Source of the DNA: CAYLGT01 sp964383465
Lineage (GTDB): Bacteria; Patescibacteriota; Saccharimonadia; Saccharimonadales; Saccharimonadaceae
Assembly: GCA_964383465.1 (NCBI GenBank)
Contig: CAYLGT010000012.1
Location: 1-22,221, forward strand
Direction: 5' to 3'
Length of the DNA stretch: 22,221 bases
The notes beneath the pieces were generated by a model. The model was not told the origin of the DNA and ran no database searches. It worked only from the letters and a program-made list of their open reading frames with translations. This document shows positions 6,703-14,715 of the stretch, one piece after another. Each line of letters starts with the position of its first letter. Positions within the stretch are counted from its first letter, which is position 1. A program made the position numbers and the translations under genes.

Positions 6703-8244
6703 TCAGGGGTTCACTATTACTTCGCGCCAGGAAAGCAGATCGAAGCTACTCGTCACAGGAAAATTCGGTGGTGGTGCATAGCGCAGGTTCTCGTCGTAGG
6801 TGGTGAGCGTATAGCGATACCCTGCCCAACAAGAGGCATTGGAAACGGTACCGCAAAGCTGTACGGACCACGTCCATTCTTGATTACTCGCAAGTGAACC
6901 GAAAAATGTCAGTTGCTGAGCACTGTTCGGATATCCCGTCACGTACGTGTTCGTACCGTTGTATTTTTGACGTATGCCAACCGAACCAAGCTGAGAGATC
7001 AGTGCAGCATCAATCTCAACTGGCGCTCCCGTGTACGGCGCTACCTCTACGTTTGATTCCGCAATGAGTCCGAGTGAATTTGCCCCAGAGTATTTGTCGC
7101 TATAGATGATGTCATCGGCAATGACGGCCTTGCTATCACCGGCTACAGCGAGGCGCGCAGAAGCTATAGTGACACGCCCGGTAAAGCCCTGAGGTGACTG
7201 CGACCGTACCCAAACGTTGTCTTCGACAAAGATCACCCCGTTGCTCGGAATAGCAATCCCAGTTTGGACTACCGTTCGAGTCAACGCAGCGTTATAGTCT
7301 GCGCGGGTGTCGCGCTCGTTCGTGACGCGTTCGAGATTGTACGTGTTGTTGTTATTTAAAGTGATCAGATAGCCGACCGTTGCCGTATAGGCGCTGTTGA
7401 CATTTGGTATGTAGCTACTCGTCCGAGCAGGTACTAGGGTACATGCATTCGCTGCACTGTTGCCGGTAGCGATCTTTTTCAAAGCACACAGGTCACCACT
7501 AATTTTGTTAAAATCAACCGCTGGGACTGGGTAGCTCCAACTTGTCTTTGTACGAGTATTACAGTTGACCGGGCTTGTTACGCCACTATCACACCACACA
7601 CCGGGCTTTGTTGTGTTGGCTCCAGGCCCACTCCAACTTGGCACGACATAGGTTGCACTAGCACTTGTTACCTGGTCGGTGTTGCTCCCGTCCATCTTTA
7701 TACCTATGTTCGAGTGAATGGGCCCCTGGGTACTTTCTGTGTTTCCAAACCAGAGTGCAGTGTTACCCGCTACTGCATAGGTACTGAAGGAAGGCGCCCC
7801 AATTTTTGCCTCGATAGTTCGCTTGACCGGCATAAACCCTTCTGTTTGTCCTATCGACCGCACAGTGACTGTAGTCGAACCAACCGGTCCGGGCTGGATA
7901 TAAAGCGTGTAGGTACCCAGTTTCGTTCCGTAGATATCATAGTAGTCATGAACATACGGTCCATACCCAAGCGCCGTAGGCGTAGCGGGAGTAGACTGGC
8001 CGTCTTTTAAATCACTTGCGTTGTGATTCAGGTGCCATAAGTAGTAGTTCAACCCCGCCTCAGCCACGTTGAAAGCAGTTTCGCTGTTTTGGGTGCGTTT
8101 GGTCGAGCCAACACTTGTGACTATCATGGTGCCAACCGACATCGCGACAATCGAAAAGATGACGATGAATCCGAGAACAGAGATAAGCATGGAGCCTTTT
8201 TCATTTTGTACGTTTTTGTACAGGTGTATGTTTTTGATCATCAT
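6703..8244 (-). CDS. PilX/GspK-like minor pilin with large secreted domain
   Basis: Last gene of the minor pilin operon, 513 residues. The N terminus has a prepilin-like signal, G|SMLISVLGFIVIFSIVAMSV, without the usual Glu at +5. The following FNVAEAGLNYYLWHL is typical of the PilX N-terminal family. The absence of Glu5 is known from GspK and PilX-like tip subunits, so a place at the pilus tip is plausible. The remaining 400-odd residues are Ser/Thr/Asn-rich, with a middle and C-terminal part resembling repetitive beta structure (VIFVEDNVWVRSQ, RVTIASARLAVAGDSKAVIA). Scattered cysteines could make disulfides. Its start overlaps the pilW-like stop by 4 nt (ATGA), so translation is coupled. 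Confidence 0.8.
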   Translation of the reverse strand: MMIKNIHLYKNVQNEKGSMLISVLGFIVIFSIVAMSVGTMIVTSVGSTKRTQNSETAFNVAEAGLNYYLWHLNHNASDLKDGQSTPATPTALGYGPYVHDYYDIYGTKLGTYTLYIQPGPVGSTTVTVRSIGQTEGFMPVKRTIEAKIGAPSFSTYAVAGNTALWFGNTESTQGPIHSNIGIKMDGSNTDQVTSASATYVVPSWSGPGANTTKPGVWCDSGVTSPVNCNTRTKTSWSYPVPAVDFNKISGDLCALKKIATGNSAANACTLVPARTSSYIPNVNSAYTATVGYLITLNNNNTYNLERVTNERDTRADYNAALTRTVVQTGIAIPSNGVIFVEDNVWVRSQSPQGFTGRVTIASARLAVAGDSKAVIADDIIYSDKYSGANSLGLIAESNVEVAPYTGAPVEIDAALISQLGSVGIRQKYNGTNTYVTGYPNSAQQLTFFGSLASNQEWTWSVQLCGTVSNASCWAGYRYTLTTYDENLRYAPPPNFPVTSSFDLLSWREVIVNP

Positions 8245-8831
8245 AAGTTTGTTTTCCTGTTACGAAGTACGATGTTCGTTTTTAACTGATTGGCGCTCTG
8301 CTCACGAGCGCTGGGACTATTGAGGTCTATCGTTACCTCTTTTATGTCTTTATAGGTATTCGTGTTGAACGGGCCAGTGTTGCCGTTTGCATCTTTGAAG
8401 CTAAACACATTTCCGCTTGCGGTGAAATTTTTGAGTAATGTCGTGGTCGTACCTGACGCGGGGGGATACGTGTAGTTCGGCGCCGTACCCTGGGCGGGAA
8501 TCCTCGTTACCGACAGTGTTTTTGCGCCACTGTCGTATACGTATCGCACCTGGGAAAGTGTGCTGTCTTGCGGCGAGAAGTACGCATAGATAGTGATCGC
8601 GGTACTCGAAGCTTCCGTAATCGTCGTTCCACTACGAAGTACTTGGGATACCCTATACACGACACGTAGCTTATCGTTCACTGCTATCGATGTTTCTTCG
8701 ATAGTGAAAAAAGATCGTATCGATGACCAAAAGAATACAAAAATCATTCCCGAGATAAGTGCCGACACCACCGCAACAACAAGCAGCTCAACCATGGTAA
8801 ACCCAGATTCTTTATGATTATGGCGTGACAT
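8241..8831 (-). CDS. PilW/PilJ-like minor prepilin
   Basis: A 196-residue prepilin starting at the ATG at 8831 (MSRHNHKESGFTMVELLVVA). The signal G|FTMVEL has Glu at +5, followed by a hydrophobic helix and a soluble domain with YVYDSGAKTLSVTR, a hairpin typical of PilW/ComGF-type subunits. The frame is open 31 codons further upstream, but that stretch lies inside the pilV-like gene and precedes the prepilin signal, so the shorter start is chosen. It overlaps the pilV-like stop by 14 nt and the pilX-like start by 4 nt. Confidence 0.85.
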   Translation of the reverse strand: MSRHNHKESGFTMVELLVVAVVSALISGMIFVFFWSSIRSFFTIEETSIAVNDKLRVVYRVSQVLRSGTTITEASSTAITIYAYFSPQDSTLSQVRYVYDSGAKTLSVTRIPAQGTAPNYTYPPASGTTTTLLKNFTASGNVFSFKDANGNTGPFNTNTYKDIKEVTIDLNSPSAREQSANQLKTNIVLRNRKTNL

Positions 8832-10329
8832 TGACGCCTCCGAGTGTACCGGGAGCAACACCGGTCTGTATGACCGTCCCAACCCCCGTTGTAACAATGA
8901 GTTCATATGCTCCAGCCGCAACACCGCTTAGGTTAAACTCTCGTGCTATCTGCGCGCTAGTGTCCGAGCCGCTGACAGTGCCCGTCAGTGTTGTAGTACC
9001 CTGACGAAGCTGTACGGTAGCACCCGAAAGATTCGCTCCATTGATGGTGACTAGAGAGGTAGCGGCATCGGTTGCCGTACTTGAAAACAGCGAAGGCTGA
9101 ACGTCAGTTATTCGTGGCATTGTTGTGGATGTGCTCATGACGACTACGATTCGCTGCATAGGGCCGCCGTCTGCGGCTGAAGTACCTGCCGGAATCTCAA
9201 ATGGCTGGAATGAGTTCGCACCATAGGCGACATTGACCGCAAGGGCTTTATAGGAACTTGAGGCACTACATGGTGACGGTTGAGCTAGGAAACAAACCTG
9301 GTAATCTCCTGGCACCAGTGAACCTAGGTGCACATAGCCAGTCGCATCCGAAGTTACCGTAAAGAGCTGACTGTAGGTAGTGTCACTCGGGTTGGTGTAG
9401 AGTTTGATGCCACCCTTTACCCCGATCGATACCCCTGGCAGTGCTGCACCGGACGTATCGACCAGCTTTATTTCGAGACTATTGGTAGAAATTTGTTCTG
9501 ATTTGAGCGTGACATTACTTACTTGCTGGGCTATGCCGCTGACATTTGGATACTGTGGTATGAGGCTCCCACTTTGGGCGATCGTGGTGGCGTTGCTATA
9601 GCCTGATTTCGTAGAGCTCACGACATAGTCTTTTCCGGTGTCAACCGGTACGTCCAAAAACAGTGCAATGCCGTTAGAGTCGGTCGTTGCGGTTTGATTC
9701 ACTTGGGGCGAAAGAGTGGTGTTGCGAATGCGCACCAGGGCACCGCCAACTGGAGAACCAGAGCCGTCGAGCACCGTAACAAGTATGGCACTGGAATTAC
9801 CGGCCACCTCGGCAACGCGCGAGGTAAACTGCGTGCTGAGAGTCGAGTAGACTTTTCCGGTTGTCTTTTCTTTTACCGTCACCGTAGCGAGTTTATAGTC
9901 TTTCGGGTTAACGTCCGATAGAACGGTTGTGGCGGTGTAATTACGACACAGCAACGCCTGAGAAGCCCCGTAGTTCAAGCAACCATCATAGGCATCGTCC
10001 GCGTAGCGAATATCGGTCTCAACGTCGAAACTTCGACTTGAGCGTGAGACGGTGATCGTTGCTGGGATTGGTGTGCCACTTGTAGCAATGCTTCCTCCGG
10101 CAACGGCGAGGCCATCATATGGCAGAGAGCGAAGATACTCCATCTGCTGGGTCGCAACGCTGAGCGCACTTGCCCTGAGTCGGGACAGCGACGCACTGTT
10201 GATGTACGCGATGAGTGTCGTCGCAATTGCCACACTCACGATTGCAAACACAATGATCGTCACAATCAGTTCCGGAACTGAAAATCCCGACTCATCATGA
10301 GTGTGTTGTGACTGCCCATTATGTCTCAT
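8818..10329 (-). CDS. PilV-like minor pilin fused to Ig-like and TIG domains
   Basis: First gene of the minor pilin operon, 503 residues, far larger than a normal PilV (about 150-200). The N terminus is a clear prepilin signal (G|FSVPELIVTIIVFAIVSV, Glu at +5) with a PilV-like helix ending in QQMEYLRSLPYDGLA. After the pilin head come two carboxypeptidase-regulatory-like/CnaB-type beta domains (about 178-260, opening ILVTVLDGSGSPVGGALVRI, and about 285-390, opening LEIKLVDTSGAALPGVSIGV). A C-terminal IPT/TIG-like domain (about 405-490, ITDVQPSLFS...VTINGANLSGATVQL) ends the protein. Such folds are adhesive or structural, so a pilus-tip adhesin is a reasonable inference. AAAGAG lies 6 nt before the ATG. 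Confidence 0.85.
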   Translation of the reverse strand: MRHNGQSQHTHDESGFSVPELIVTIIVFAIVSVAIATTLIAYINSASLSRLRASALSVATQQMEYLRSLPYDGLAVAGGSIATSGTPIPATITVSRSSRSFDVETDIRYADDAYDGCLNYGASQALLCRNYTATTVLSDVNPKDYKLATVTVKEKTTGKVYSTLSTQFTSRVAEVAGNSSAILVTVLDGSGSPVGGALVRIRNTTLSPQVNQTATTDSNGIALFLDVPVDTGKDYVVSSTKSGYSNATTIAQSGSLIPQYPNVSGIAQQVSNVTLKSEQISTNSLEIKLVDTSGAALPGVSIGVKGGIKLYTNPSDTTYSQLFTVTSDATGYVHLGSLVPGDYQVCFLAQPSPCSASSSYKALAVNVAYGANSFQPFEIPAGTSAADGGPMQRIVVVMSTSTTMPRITDVQPSLFSSTATDAATSLVTINGANLSGATVQLRQGTTTLTGTVSGSDTSAQIAREFNLSGVAAGAYELIVTTGVGTVIQTGVAPGTLGGVNVTP

Positions 10330-10341
10330 ACATTACTCTTT

Positions 10342-10347
10342 AGATTA
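10342..10347 (-). promoter_or_regulatory. possible -10 box of the pilVWX operon
   Basis: TAATCT on the minus strand lies 12 nt before the ATG at 10329, giving a leader of about 6 nt. A poor -35, TTCAGT, sits at 10365-10370. The pilM promoter lies back to back with it. Confidence 0.25.
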
Positions 10348-10384
10348 GCACAAGCAACATATATACTGAACACCTCATATGCGG

Positions 10385-10390
10385 TATAAT
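10385..10390 (+). promoter_or_regulatory. -10 box of the pilMNO operon
   Basis: A perfect TATAAT 25 nt before the pilM ATG, giving a leader of roughly 19 nt. No -35 match is visible, and the ribosome site (GTGGG) is weak. Confidence 0.5.
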
Positions 10391-10415
10391 CAGACTCAAG
10401 TTCCAGTGGGCATTT

Positions 10416-11468
10416 ATGAGCAAATATTTTTATAAAGACGAGCCGGTCATAGGCCTCGACATCAGCCAGACCAGTTTGAAGGTCATGGCAATCAATCCCA
10501 AGAAAATGAGCGTAACGGGATATGGTTCGCTTGACATCGACCCAAACAAGCTCCAGCAGAGCCTCGATGGTAATGGCGAATACCTTACTGAGCAACTCAA
10601 ACTTCTTTTGGAAACAAAAATCGTTGGCAAACTGCCGAGCACCCATACTGTCATCAGCCTACCAACCTCGAGAACCTACACCCGCAGCCTCACGCTCCCT
10701 GCTGACGTCAAAGGCGACCTGCTCGACGCGATCCGCCTTGAGGCCGACCAATACATCCCTGTTTCGGCCGACCAACTCTATATAGATTACGAAATTACTT
10801 CCCGTACCAACGAAGAGATCCACGCCTATATGTGCGCAGCGCCTCAGCATATCATCGACACCTGTATCGTTGCCGCACAAAACGCCGGGCTAAAAGTTGT
10901 CATGATCGAACCAAGCATGAACGCAGTTGCTAGACTGCTGAAAATTAGCGAACAAGGTGACCTGCCTACTATCATCATCGACATAGGAGCGGCAAGCAGC
11001 GACGTCGCGGTCCTCGACAAGACCATAAAAGTAACCGGTGGCGCAGCGGTTGGCGGCAATACTTTTACACTAGCGATATCCACCGCACTAGAGCTTGACC
11101 TCGAAGAAGCACACCAACTCAAGGTGCTTAATGGGCTCAGCGCTGGTCCAAAACAAAAAAAAATTCGCTCCTCAGTAGAACCGGAGCTGAAAAAGATCAT
11201 TCAAGAAGTCAAAAAAGTTATGCGCTACTACGAAGAGCGTGTCAGTGATGCACATAAAATCGAACAAGTACTTATCATCGGTGGCGGCTCAAACCTACCT
11301 GGAATCGGTGATTTCTTTACAGAAAATCTCATGCTCGCCTCACGTGTCGCCAGTCCGTGGCAAGTTCTCAACTTTTCAAAACTCCCTCAACCCGCACGGC
11401 AGTTCAAGCCGCGGTATATCTCGGTAGCAGGACTCGCTTCGGTTGATGCAAAGGAGATTTGGAAATGA
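10416..11468 (+). CDS. pilM: PilM, actin-like pilus assembly protein
   Basis: Cytoplasmic FtsA/actin-fold protein that binds the N-terminal tail of PilN and links it to the motor. Its 350 residues are the usual length. Seen are the first phosphate motif VIGLDISQTSLKVMAI (about 11-26), the second phosphate motif IIIDIGAASSDVAVL (about 188-202) and the adenosine motif IIGGGSNLPGIGDFF (about 287-301). Its stop overlaps the pilN start by 4 nt. It begins the second plus-strand block of the pilus locus. Confidence 0.95.
   Translation: MSKYFYKDEPVIGLDISQTSLKVMAINPKKMSVTGYGSLDIDPNKLQQSLDGNGEYLTEQLKLLLETKIVGKLPSTHTVISLPTSRTYTRSLTLPADVKGDLLDAIRLEADQYIPVSADQLYIDYEITSRTNEEIHAYMCAAPQHIIDTCIVAAQNAGLKVVMIEPSMNAVARLLKISEQGDLPTIIIDIGAASSDVAVLDKTIKVTGGAAVGGNTFTLAISTALELDLEEAHQLKVLNGLSAGPKQKKIRSSVEPELKKIIQEVKKVMRYYEERVSDAHKIEQVLIIGGGSNLPGIGDFFTENLMLASRVASPWQVLNFSKLPQPARQFKPRYISVAGLASVDAKEIWK
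11451..11456 (+). promoter_or_regulatory. Shine-Dalgarno site of pilN
   Basis: AAGGAG lies inside the end of pilM, 8 nt before the ATG at 11465. It favours that start over the TTG two codons upstream. Confidence 0.75.
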
Positions 11469-12043
11469 TAAATCTTCTACCCGGCGAAATGAAAAAGGAC
11501 ATTAGAGCCGCCCGTCTCAACGTCGTCCTTATCCAGTACGCCATCGCTCTCCTGCTGCTTACCCTTCTCGTTACTGCTGTGTACGGCGTTGGATTTTGGC
11601 TGGCTTACACTGATAAAACCGCGACAGACCGTCGAATCGCATCTCAAGCCACGCAAACCGCAGAGTTTGAAGGGCTCAAGAAAAAAGCTGACGCGTTTCG
11701 CTCGGATCTCAAAATTGCCAAAACCATCCTCACTGGCGGTACGGTCTATAGCAACTTCCTTATTTCTCTCGGACAGCAAATGCCCGAAGGAACTATCGTG
11801 TCCTCACTTGCGCTCAGTGAGGCAAATATCGGCAAAGAAATCACCTTTCAAGCGCGAACCGAAAGTTATCCAAAAGCACTCGAGCTAAAGGCGGCTCTCG
11901 AAGCTACGCCTCTGTTTGAAAATGTCAGTCTCGATGACGTTACGCGTCCCCCTCAGCTCACAGGACTCGGCGGCATCAGCGCCAAGTATCCGTTTGAAGT
12001 AAGCCTTCGTGCAACCGTCAGTAGGCAGGGAGCTACGCGATGA
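11465..12043 (+). CDS. pilN: PilN, inner-membrane pilus alignment protein
   Basis: Bitopic membrane protein of the PilMNO complex. From the ATG at 11465 it opens with MINLLPGEMKKDI, the conserved PilM-binding INLLP motif, then a membrane helix (about 22-45) and a coiled coil leading to a ferredoxin-like periplasmic domain. At 192 residues it is a normal length. ATGA overlaps occur at both ends with pilM and pilO, so the proteins are probably made in fixed ratio. Confidence 0.94.
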   Translation: MINLLPGEMKKDIRAARLNVVLIQYAIALLLLTLLVTAVYGVGFWLAYTDKTATDRRIASQATQTAEFEGLKKKADAFRSDLKIAKTILTGGTVYSNFLISLGQQMPEGTIVSSLALSEANIGKEITFQARTESYPKALELKAALEATPLFENVSLDDVTRPPQLTGLGGISAKYPFEVSLRATVSRQGATR

Positions 12044-12615
12044 AAAAGTTCTTCACTTCTCCAGCCATCATCCTGAACATCGTACTTATCATTGCCGTAC
12101 TACTACTCGCTGTCGTTTCGATTTTGGGTGTATTTTTCGCCCAATCAAAGCTGTCAGCCTTTGTGACTGAAAATGACCATCTGCGCACCGATGCTGAAAT
12201 CAACGATCTCAACATCATCACCGCCGAAAAACTCAAAACCGTCCTGAAGGATAACGACGGTAACATCCAGCGTGTTGCCGAAGTCGTCGCCGACACCAAG
12301 TCATACCAGTACCAGGACCAGATCGTACGAGATATGAATAAGTATGCCGACACGGCAGGCATAACGATCCTGGGGTTCAACTTTGTTCAGTCGACTGCAC
12401 CCACGAAGGCAAGCGCCACACCTGGCCTCAAGACCCTTACGGCAATCATCACCGTGAATAACCCTGTAAGCTACACTGACTTTCTGCATTTTCTCCGACT
12501 GGTCGAGGCCAACCTCACAAAAATGCAGGTGACGCAGATTGACCTGCAGGCAAATACCGACAAAGCAGGGCTCATCGATTCCCAGACAATAACCTTACAG
12601 GTGTACGTAAAATGA
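12040..12615 (+). CDS. pilO: PilO, partner of PilN
   Basis: Bitopic membrane protein of 191 residues: a short basic N-terminal tail, a membrane helix (about 8-32), a coiled coil and a C-terminal ferredoxin-like domain (YTDFLHFLRLVEANLTKMQV). Sequence conservation in PilO is low; the call rests on architecture, size and position after pilN, with a 4-nt overlap and AGGGAG upstream of the start. Confidence 0.88.
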   Translation: MKKFFTSPAIILNIVLIIAVLLLAVVSILGVFFAQSKLSAFVTENDHLRTDAEINDLNIITAEKLKTVLKDNDGNIQRVAEVVADTKSYQYQDQIVRDMNKYADTAGITILGFNFVQSTAPTKASATPGLKTLTAIITVNNPVSYTDFLHFLRLVEANLTKMQVTQIDLQANTDKAGLIDSQTITLQVYVK

Positions 12616-12920
12616 AATTAGAATTCTCTTCACCAAAACTGACCGCAGCGCTGAAAAAGTTCCTGCACTCGTTTGTAGCCCATAACCGTCTCATCTTTTT
12701 CATCATGACGGTCTCGGTGCTTATCTATGCGATCATCAGCCTAAACTTTATCCTCAACCAGTCAGCTGATGAAACCTACCGCGCCCAGCAGAGCAGCACC
12801 TCGCGTCTCACCACACAATTCGACAAAGAAACGATCAACCTCATCAACTCACTCAACACCGGCCAGAAAACAGACAGTGAAAGTTTCCCGGGTGGTCGAG
12901 TGAATCCGTTTTCAGAATGA
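12612..12920 (+). CDS. small membrane protein ending the pilMNO operon (PilP-position)
   Basis: A 102-residue protein that starts in a 4-nt overlap with pilO. It has a basic N-terminal region, one membrane helix (about 29-52, IFFIMTVSVLIYAIISLNFI), a helical external part with no cysteine and a C-terminal GRVNPFSE. In diderm systems this position is held by the lipoprotein PilP, which contacts PilQ. This protein has no lipobox and no PilP domain, and no pilQ is present. It may be a reduced partner of PilNO in a cell without an outer membrane. The family is not recognised. Confidence 0.8.
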   Translation: MKLEFSSPKLTAALKKFLHSFVAHNRLIFFIMTVSVLIYAIISLNFILNQSADETYRAQQSSTSRLTTQFDKETINLINSLNTGQKTDSESFPGGRVNPFSE

Positions 12921-12932
12921 TCAGACGGGGCC

Positions 12933-12938
12933 TATACT
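12933..12938 (+). promoter_or_regulatory. -10 box, leaderless promoter of the PRC-barrel gene
   Basis: TATACT lies 7 nt before the ATG at 12946, with a weak TTTCAG at 12910-12915 (17 nt). There is no Shine-Dalgarno site. Confidence 0.5.
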
Positions 12939-12945
12939 AGGATAT

Positions 12946-13527
12946 ATGTTAGTCTCGATTGACCACATCATCGGCAGGCCAATCATGAGCCTCCAGACTG
13001 GTACTCGACTGGCGACTGCCACTGAAGCGATTATCGATCCACGCACCCTTCAAGTTGTCGCGCTGTTTGTCGACGGCCCGCTACTGAGCTCCAAACCAGC
13101 CGTACTCCACACTATCGACATACGAGAGCTCAGTGACATAGGGATTATCGTCGACAGCGACGCAAAGCTTATGCCGCTCGATGACTTAGTCCGTCTGCAA
13201 ACTGTCCTCGACTATAACTTTGAGTTAGTGGGACTGAGGGTAGCCGATGAGCAGGGACACAAACTCGGAAAAGTAAAATCATACGTAGTCGACCTCATCA
13301 ACTTTGAAGTACAGCAGGTCTATACCGAGCATTCGCTCCTGCGTAGTTTCAACACGATAGGTAGTACCATCGCTCGATCACAGATAGTTTCTGTTGATAA
13401 CGCGAAAATGGTCGTACAAAGCCCTCGGATAAGCGAGAAGGTGAAAAAGCCCGCCAACCAGCAGCCACTCGTTCCTTTCGTGAACCCATTTCGGGGAAGT
13501 TCTCAACCAGAGACAAAAGAGTTGTAG
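12946..13527 (+). CDS. double PRC-barrel domain protein
   Basis: A 193-residue soluble protein with two PRC-barrel domains: residues about 1-75 (IIGRPIMSLQTGTRLATATE, then VVALFVDGP) and about 85-150 (LVGLRVADEQGHKLGKVKSY, then VQQVY). PRC barrels occur in RimM and in photosynthetic and sporulation proteins as small protein- or ligand-binding modules; no substrate can be named. The tail is polar and contains VNPF, a tetrapeptide also found at the end of the preceding small membrane protein. The gene has its own leaderless-type promoter 26 nt after the pilus operon and converges on recX with only 3 nt between the stops and no terminator. Confidence 0.85.
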   Translation: MLVSIDHIIGRPIMSLQTGTRLATATEAIIDPRTLQVVALFVDGPLLSSKPAVLHTIDIRELSDIGIIVDSDAKLMPLDDLVRLQTVLDYNFELVGLRVADEQGHKLGKVKSYVVDLINFEVQQVYTEHSLLRSFNTIGSTIARSQIVSVDNAKMVVQSPRISEKVKKPANQQPLVPFVNPFRGSSQPETKEL

Positions 13528-13530
13528 CGC

Positions 13531-14181
13531 CTACGTATCGTCACGAAGTGCAGTCAGGATGTCGTCATAGGCAAATCCTTGGCGCAGTAGGTAGGCGATC
13601 AGTTTTTGTTCATCTGGGTAACGATTTCGTTTTTTTGATAACACCTTTTCGAGCTCGCCTTTTTCCTCACGTGTACGATTTTGCACGGCTTGGTCGATGA
13701 TAGTTTGTTCAACTCCTTTACCTCGGAGTTCTGCTACCAGCTTCTTTACAGAAATCCCCTTGCTCTGGTGTCGATTCTCCACCCAAAACTCAGTAAATTT
13801 TTGATCATCCACATAACCTTTCTCTACCAGCCTCTGAAACACACGATCTGTGACGTCTTTTGCTATACCCTTTTTCTCACTCACCTTCCCGGTGGTTCGG
13901 TTACGAACTTTCCTGCTCAGCGTCTTGCGCCACAAATAGTCACGCACCTCGCGCGAACTATGGGGCCGCATGAGGCAATACTCGAGCGCTCTCGCATACA
14001 CCTTACCAAAGGTGCTTTCCTGCTCGAGCGACTCGAGTTCCTGCTCGGTGTAGTCGTTGCCTACCTTGATGCCTAAATCAACAACTTGAAATACATCTAA
14101 ACTAAACCGGTATGTGCCATCCACCAGGACATTTACCCGATCCTTATTTTGTTGCTGCGCGGTGAGGCCTGTGACTTTCAC
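13531..14181 (-). CDS. recX: RecX, modulator of RecA
   Basis: Small helical-repeat protein that binds RecA filaments and restrains them. 216 residues, the longer form known from Gram-positive relatives. The conserved helical repeats include RALEYCLMRPHSSREVRDYL (about 65-84), LVEKGYVDDQKFTEFWVENR (about 117-136) and, at the C terminus, LIAYLLRQGFAYDDILTAL. The start codon is GTG at 14181, 12 nt after the recA stop, without an obvious ribosome site. The recA-recX arrangement supports the call. Confidence 0.92.
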   Translation of the reverse strand: MKVTGLTAQQQNKDRVNVLVDGTYRFSLDVFQVVDLGIKVGNDYTEQELESLEQESTFGKVYARALEYCLMRPHSSREVRDYLWRKTLSRKVRNRTTGKVSEKKGIAKDVTDRVFQRLVEKGYVDDQKFTEFWVENRHQSKGISVKKLVAELRGKGVEQTIIDQAVQNRTREEKGELEKVLSKKRNRYPDEQKLIAYLLRQGFAYDDILTALRDDT

Positions 14182-14193
14182 CAGTGAGCTACT

Positions 14194-14709
14194 TTATGCT
14201 TCCTGTTCAGCGACCTTGGCGCGAACGACTTTTTCGATTTCGGAGAGAACTTTTTCGTTCTCTTTCAGGTAGACCTTTGTCGCCTCNNNNNNNNNNNNNN
14301 NNNNNNNNNNNNNNNNNNNNNNNNNNNNNNNNNNNNNNNNNNNNNNNNNNNNNNNNNNNNNNNNNNNNNNNNNNNNNNNNNNNNNNGCGTCGATAAACGC
14401 AGCTGTACCACCCTGCTTTTGTATCTCGGCTATAGCGTGAAGCGTCAGTGTTGTTTTACCGCTACTCTCAGGACCATAAATCTCGATGATACGGCCTTTC
14501 GGATACCCACCGCCTAGTGCGAGGTCGAGAGACAGCGCACCACTCGGTAGTAGTTCGACATCCACCTTTTTTGCTTCGCCAAGCTTCATGATTGATCCAT
14601 CACCAAACTGTTTGGTGATCTGATCCATAGCAAGACCCAGCGCTTTAAGTTTTCCTTCAGTATCTGGTTTGTCAGCCGCCACCGCTGGTTTCTCTGCCTT
14701 TTTAGCCAT
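14194..14709 (-). CDS. recA: RecA recombinase (interrupted by a sequence gap)
   Basis: Central strand-exchange protein. Upstream of the gap 107 residues are clear: the N-terminal region with LGLAMDQITKQFGDGSIMKL, then LDLALGGGYPKGRIIEIYGP and the Walker A core GPESSGKTT (about 79-87), ending at GGTAAFID. Downstream of 100 N only a 30-residue helical C terminus remains (EATKVYLKENEKVLSEIEKV). A normal RecA of about 340-350 residues implies about 200 missing residues, so the true gap is near 600 bp and DNA-binding loops L1 and L2 cannot be checked. TATAAT and AGAGGG precede the ATG. It is divergent from a lone prepilin. Confidence 0.95.
   Translation of the reverse strand: MAKKAEKPAVAADKPDTEGKLKALGLAMDQITKQFGDGSIMKLGEAKKVDVELLPSGALSLDLALGGGYPKGRIIEIYGPESSGKTTLTLHAIAEIQKQGGTAAFIDXXXXXXXXXXXXXXXXXXXXXXXXXXXXXXXXXXEATKVYLKENEKVLSEIEKVVRAKVAEQEA
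14287..14386. other. 100-N scaffold gap inside recA
   Basis: Exactly 100 N replace most of the RecA ATPase core, where about 600 bp are expected. This is the same placeholder length as in pilB. Confidence 0.95.
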
Positions 14710-14715
14710 AAACTT

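Noticed and set aside
10052..10300. Plus-strand frames opposite the pilV-like gene
   Set aside because: They are shadows of a gene with a clear prepilin signal and domain structure.
6703..13527. TGA recoded as glycine, as in SR1 or Gracilibacteria
   Set aside because: TGA ends several genes at the expected family length and in coupled ATGA overlaps (pilM, pilN, pilO, the pilW- and pilX-like genes).
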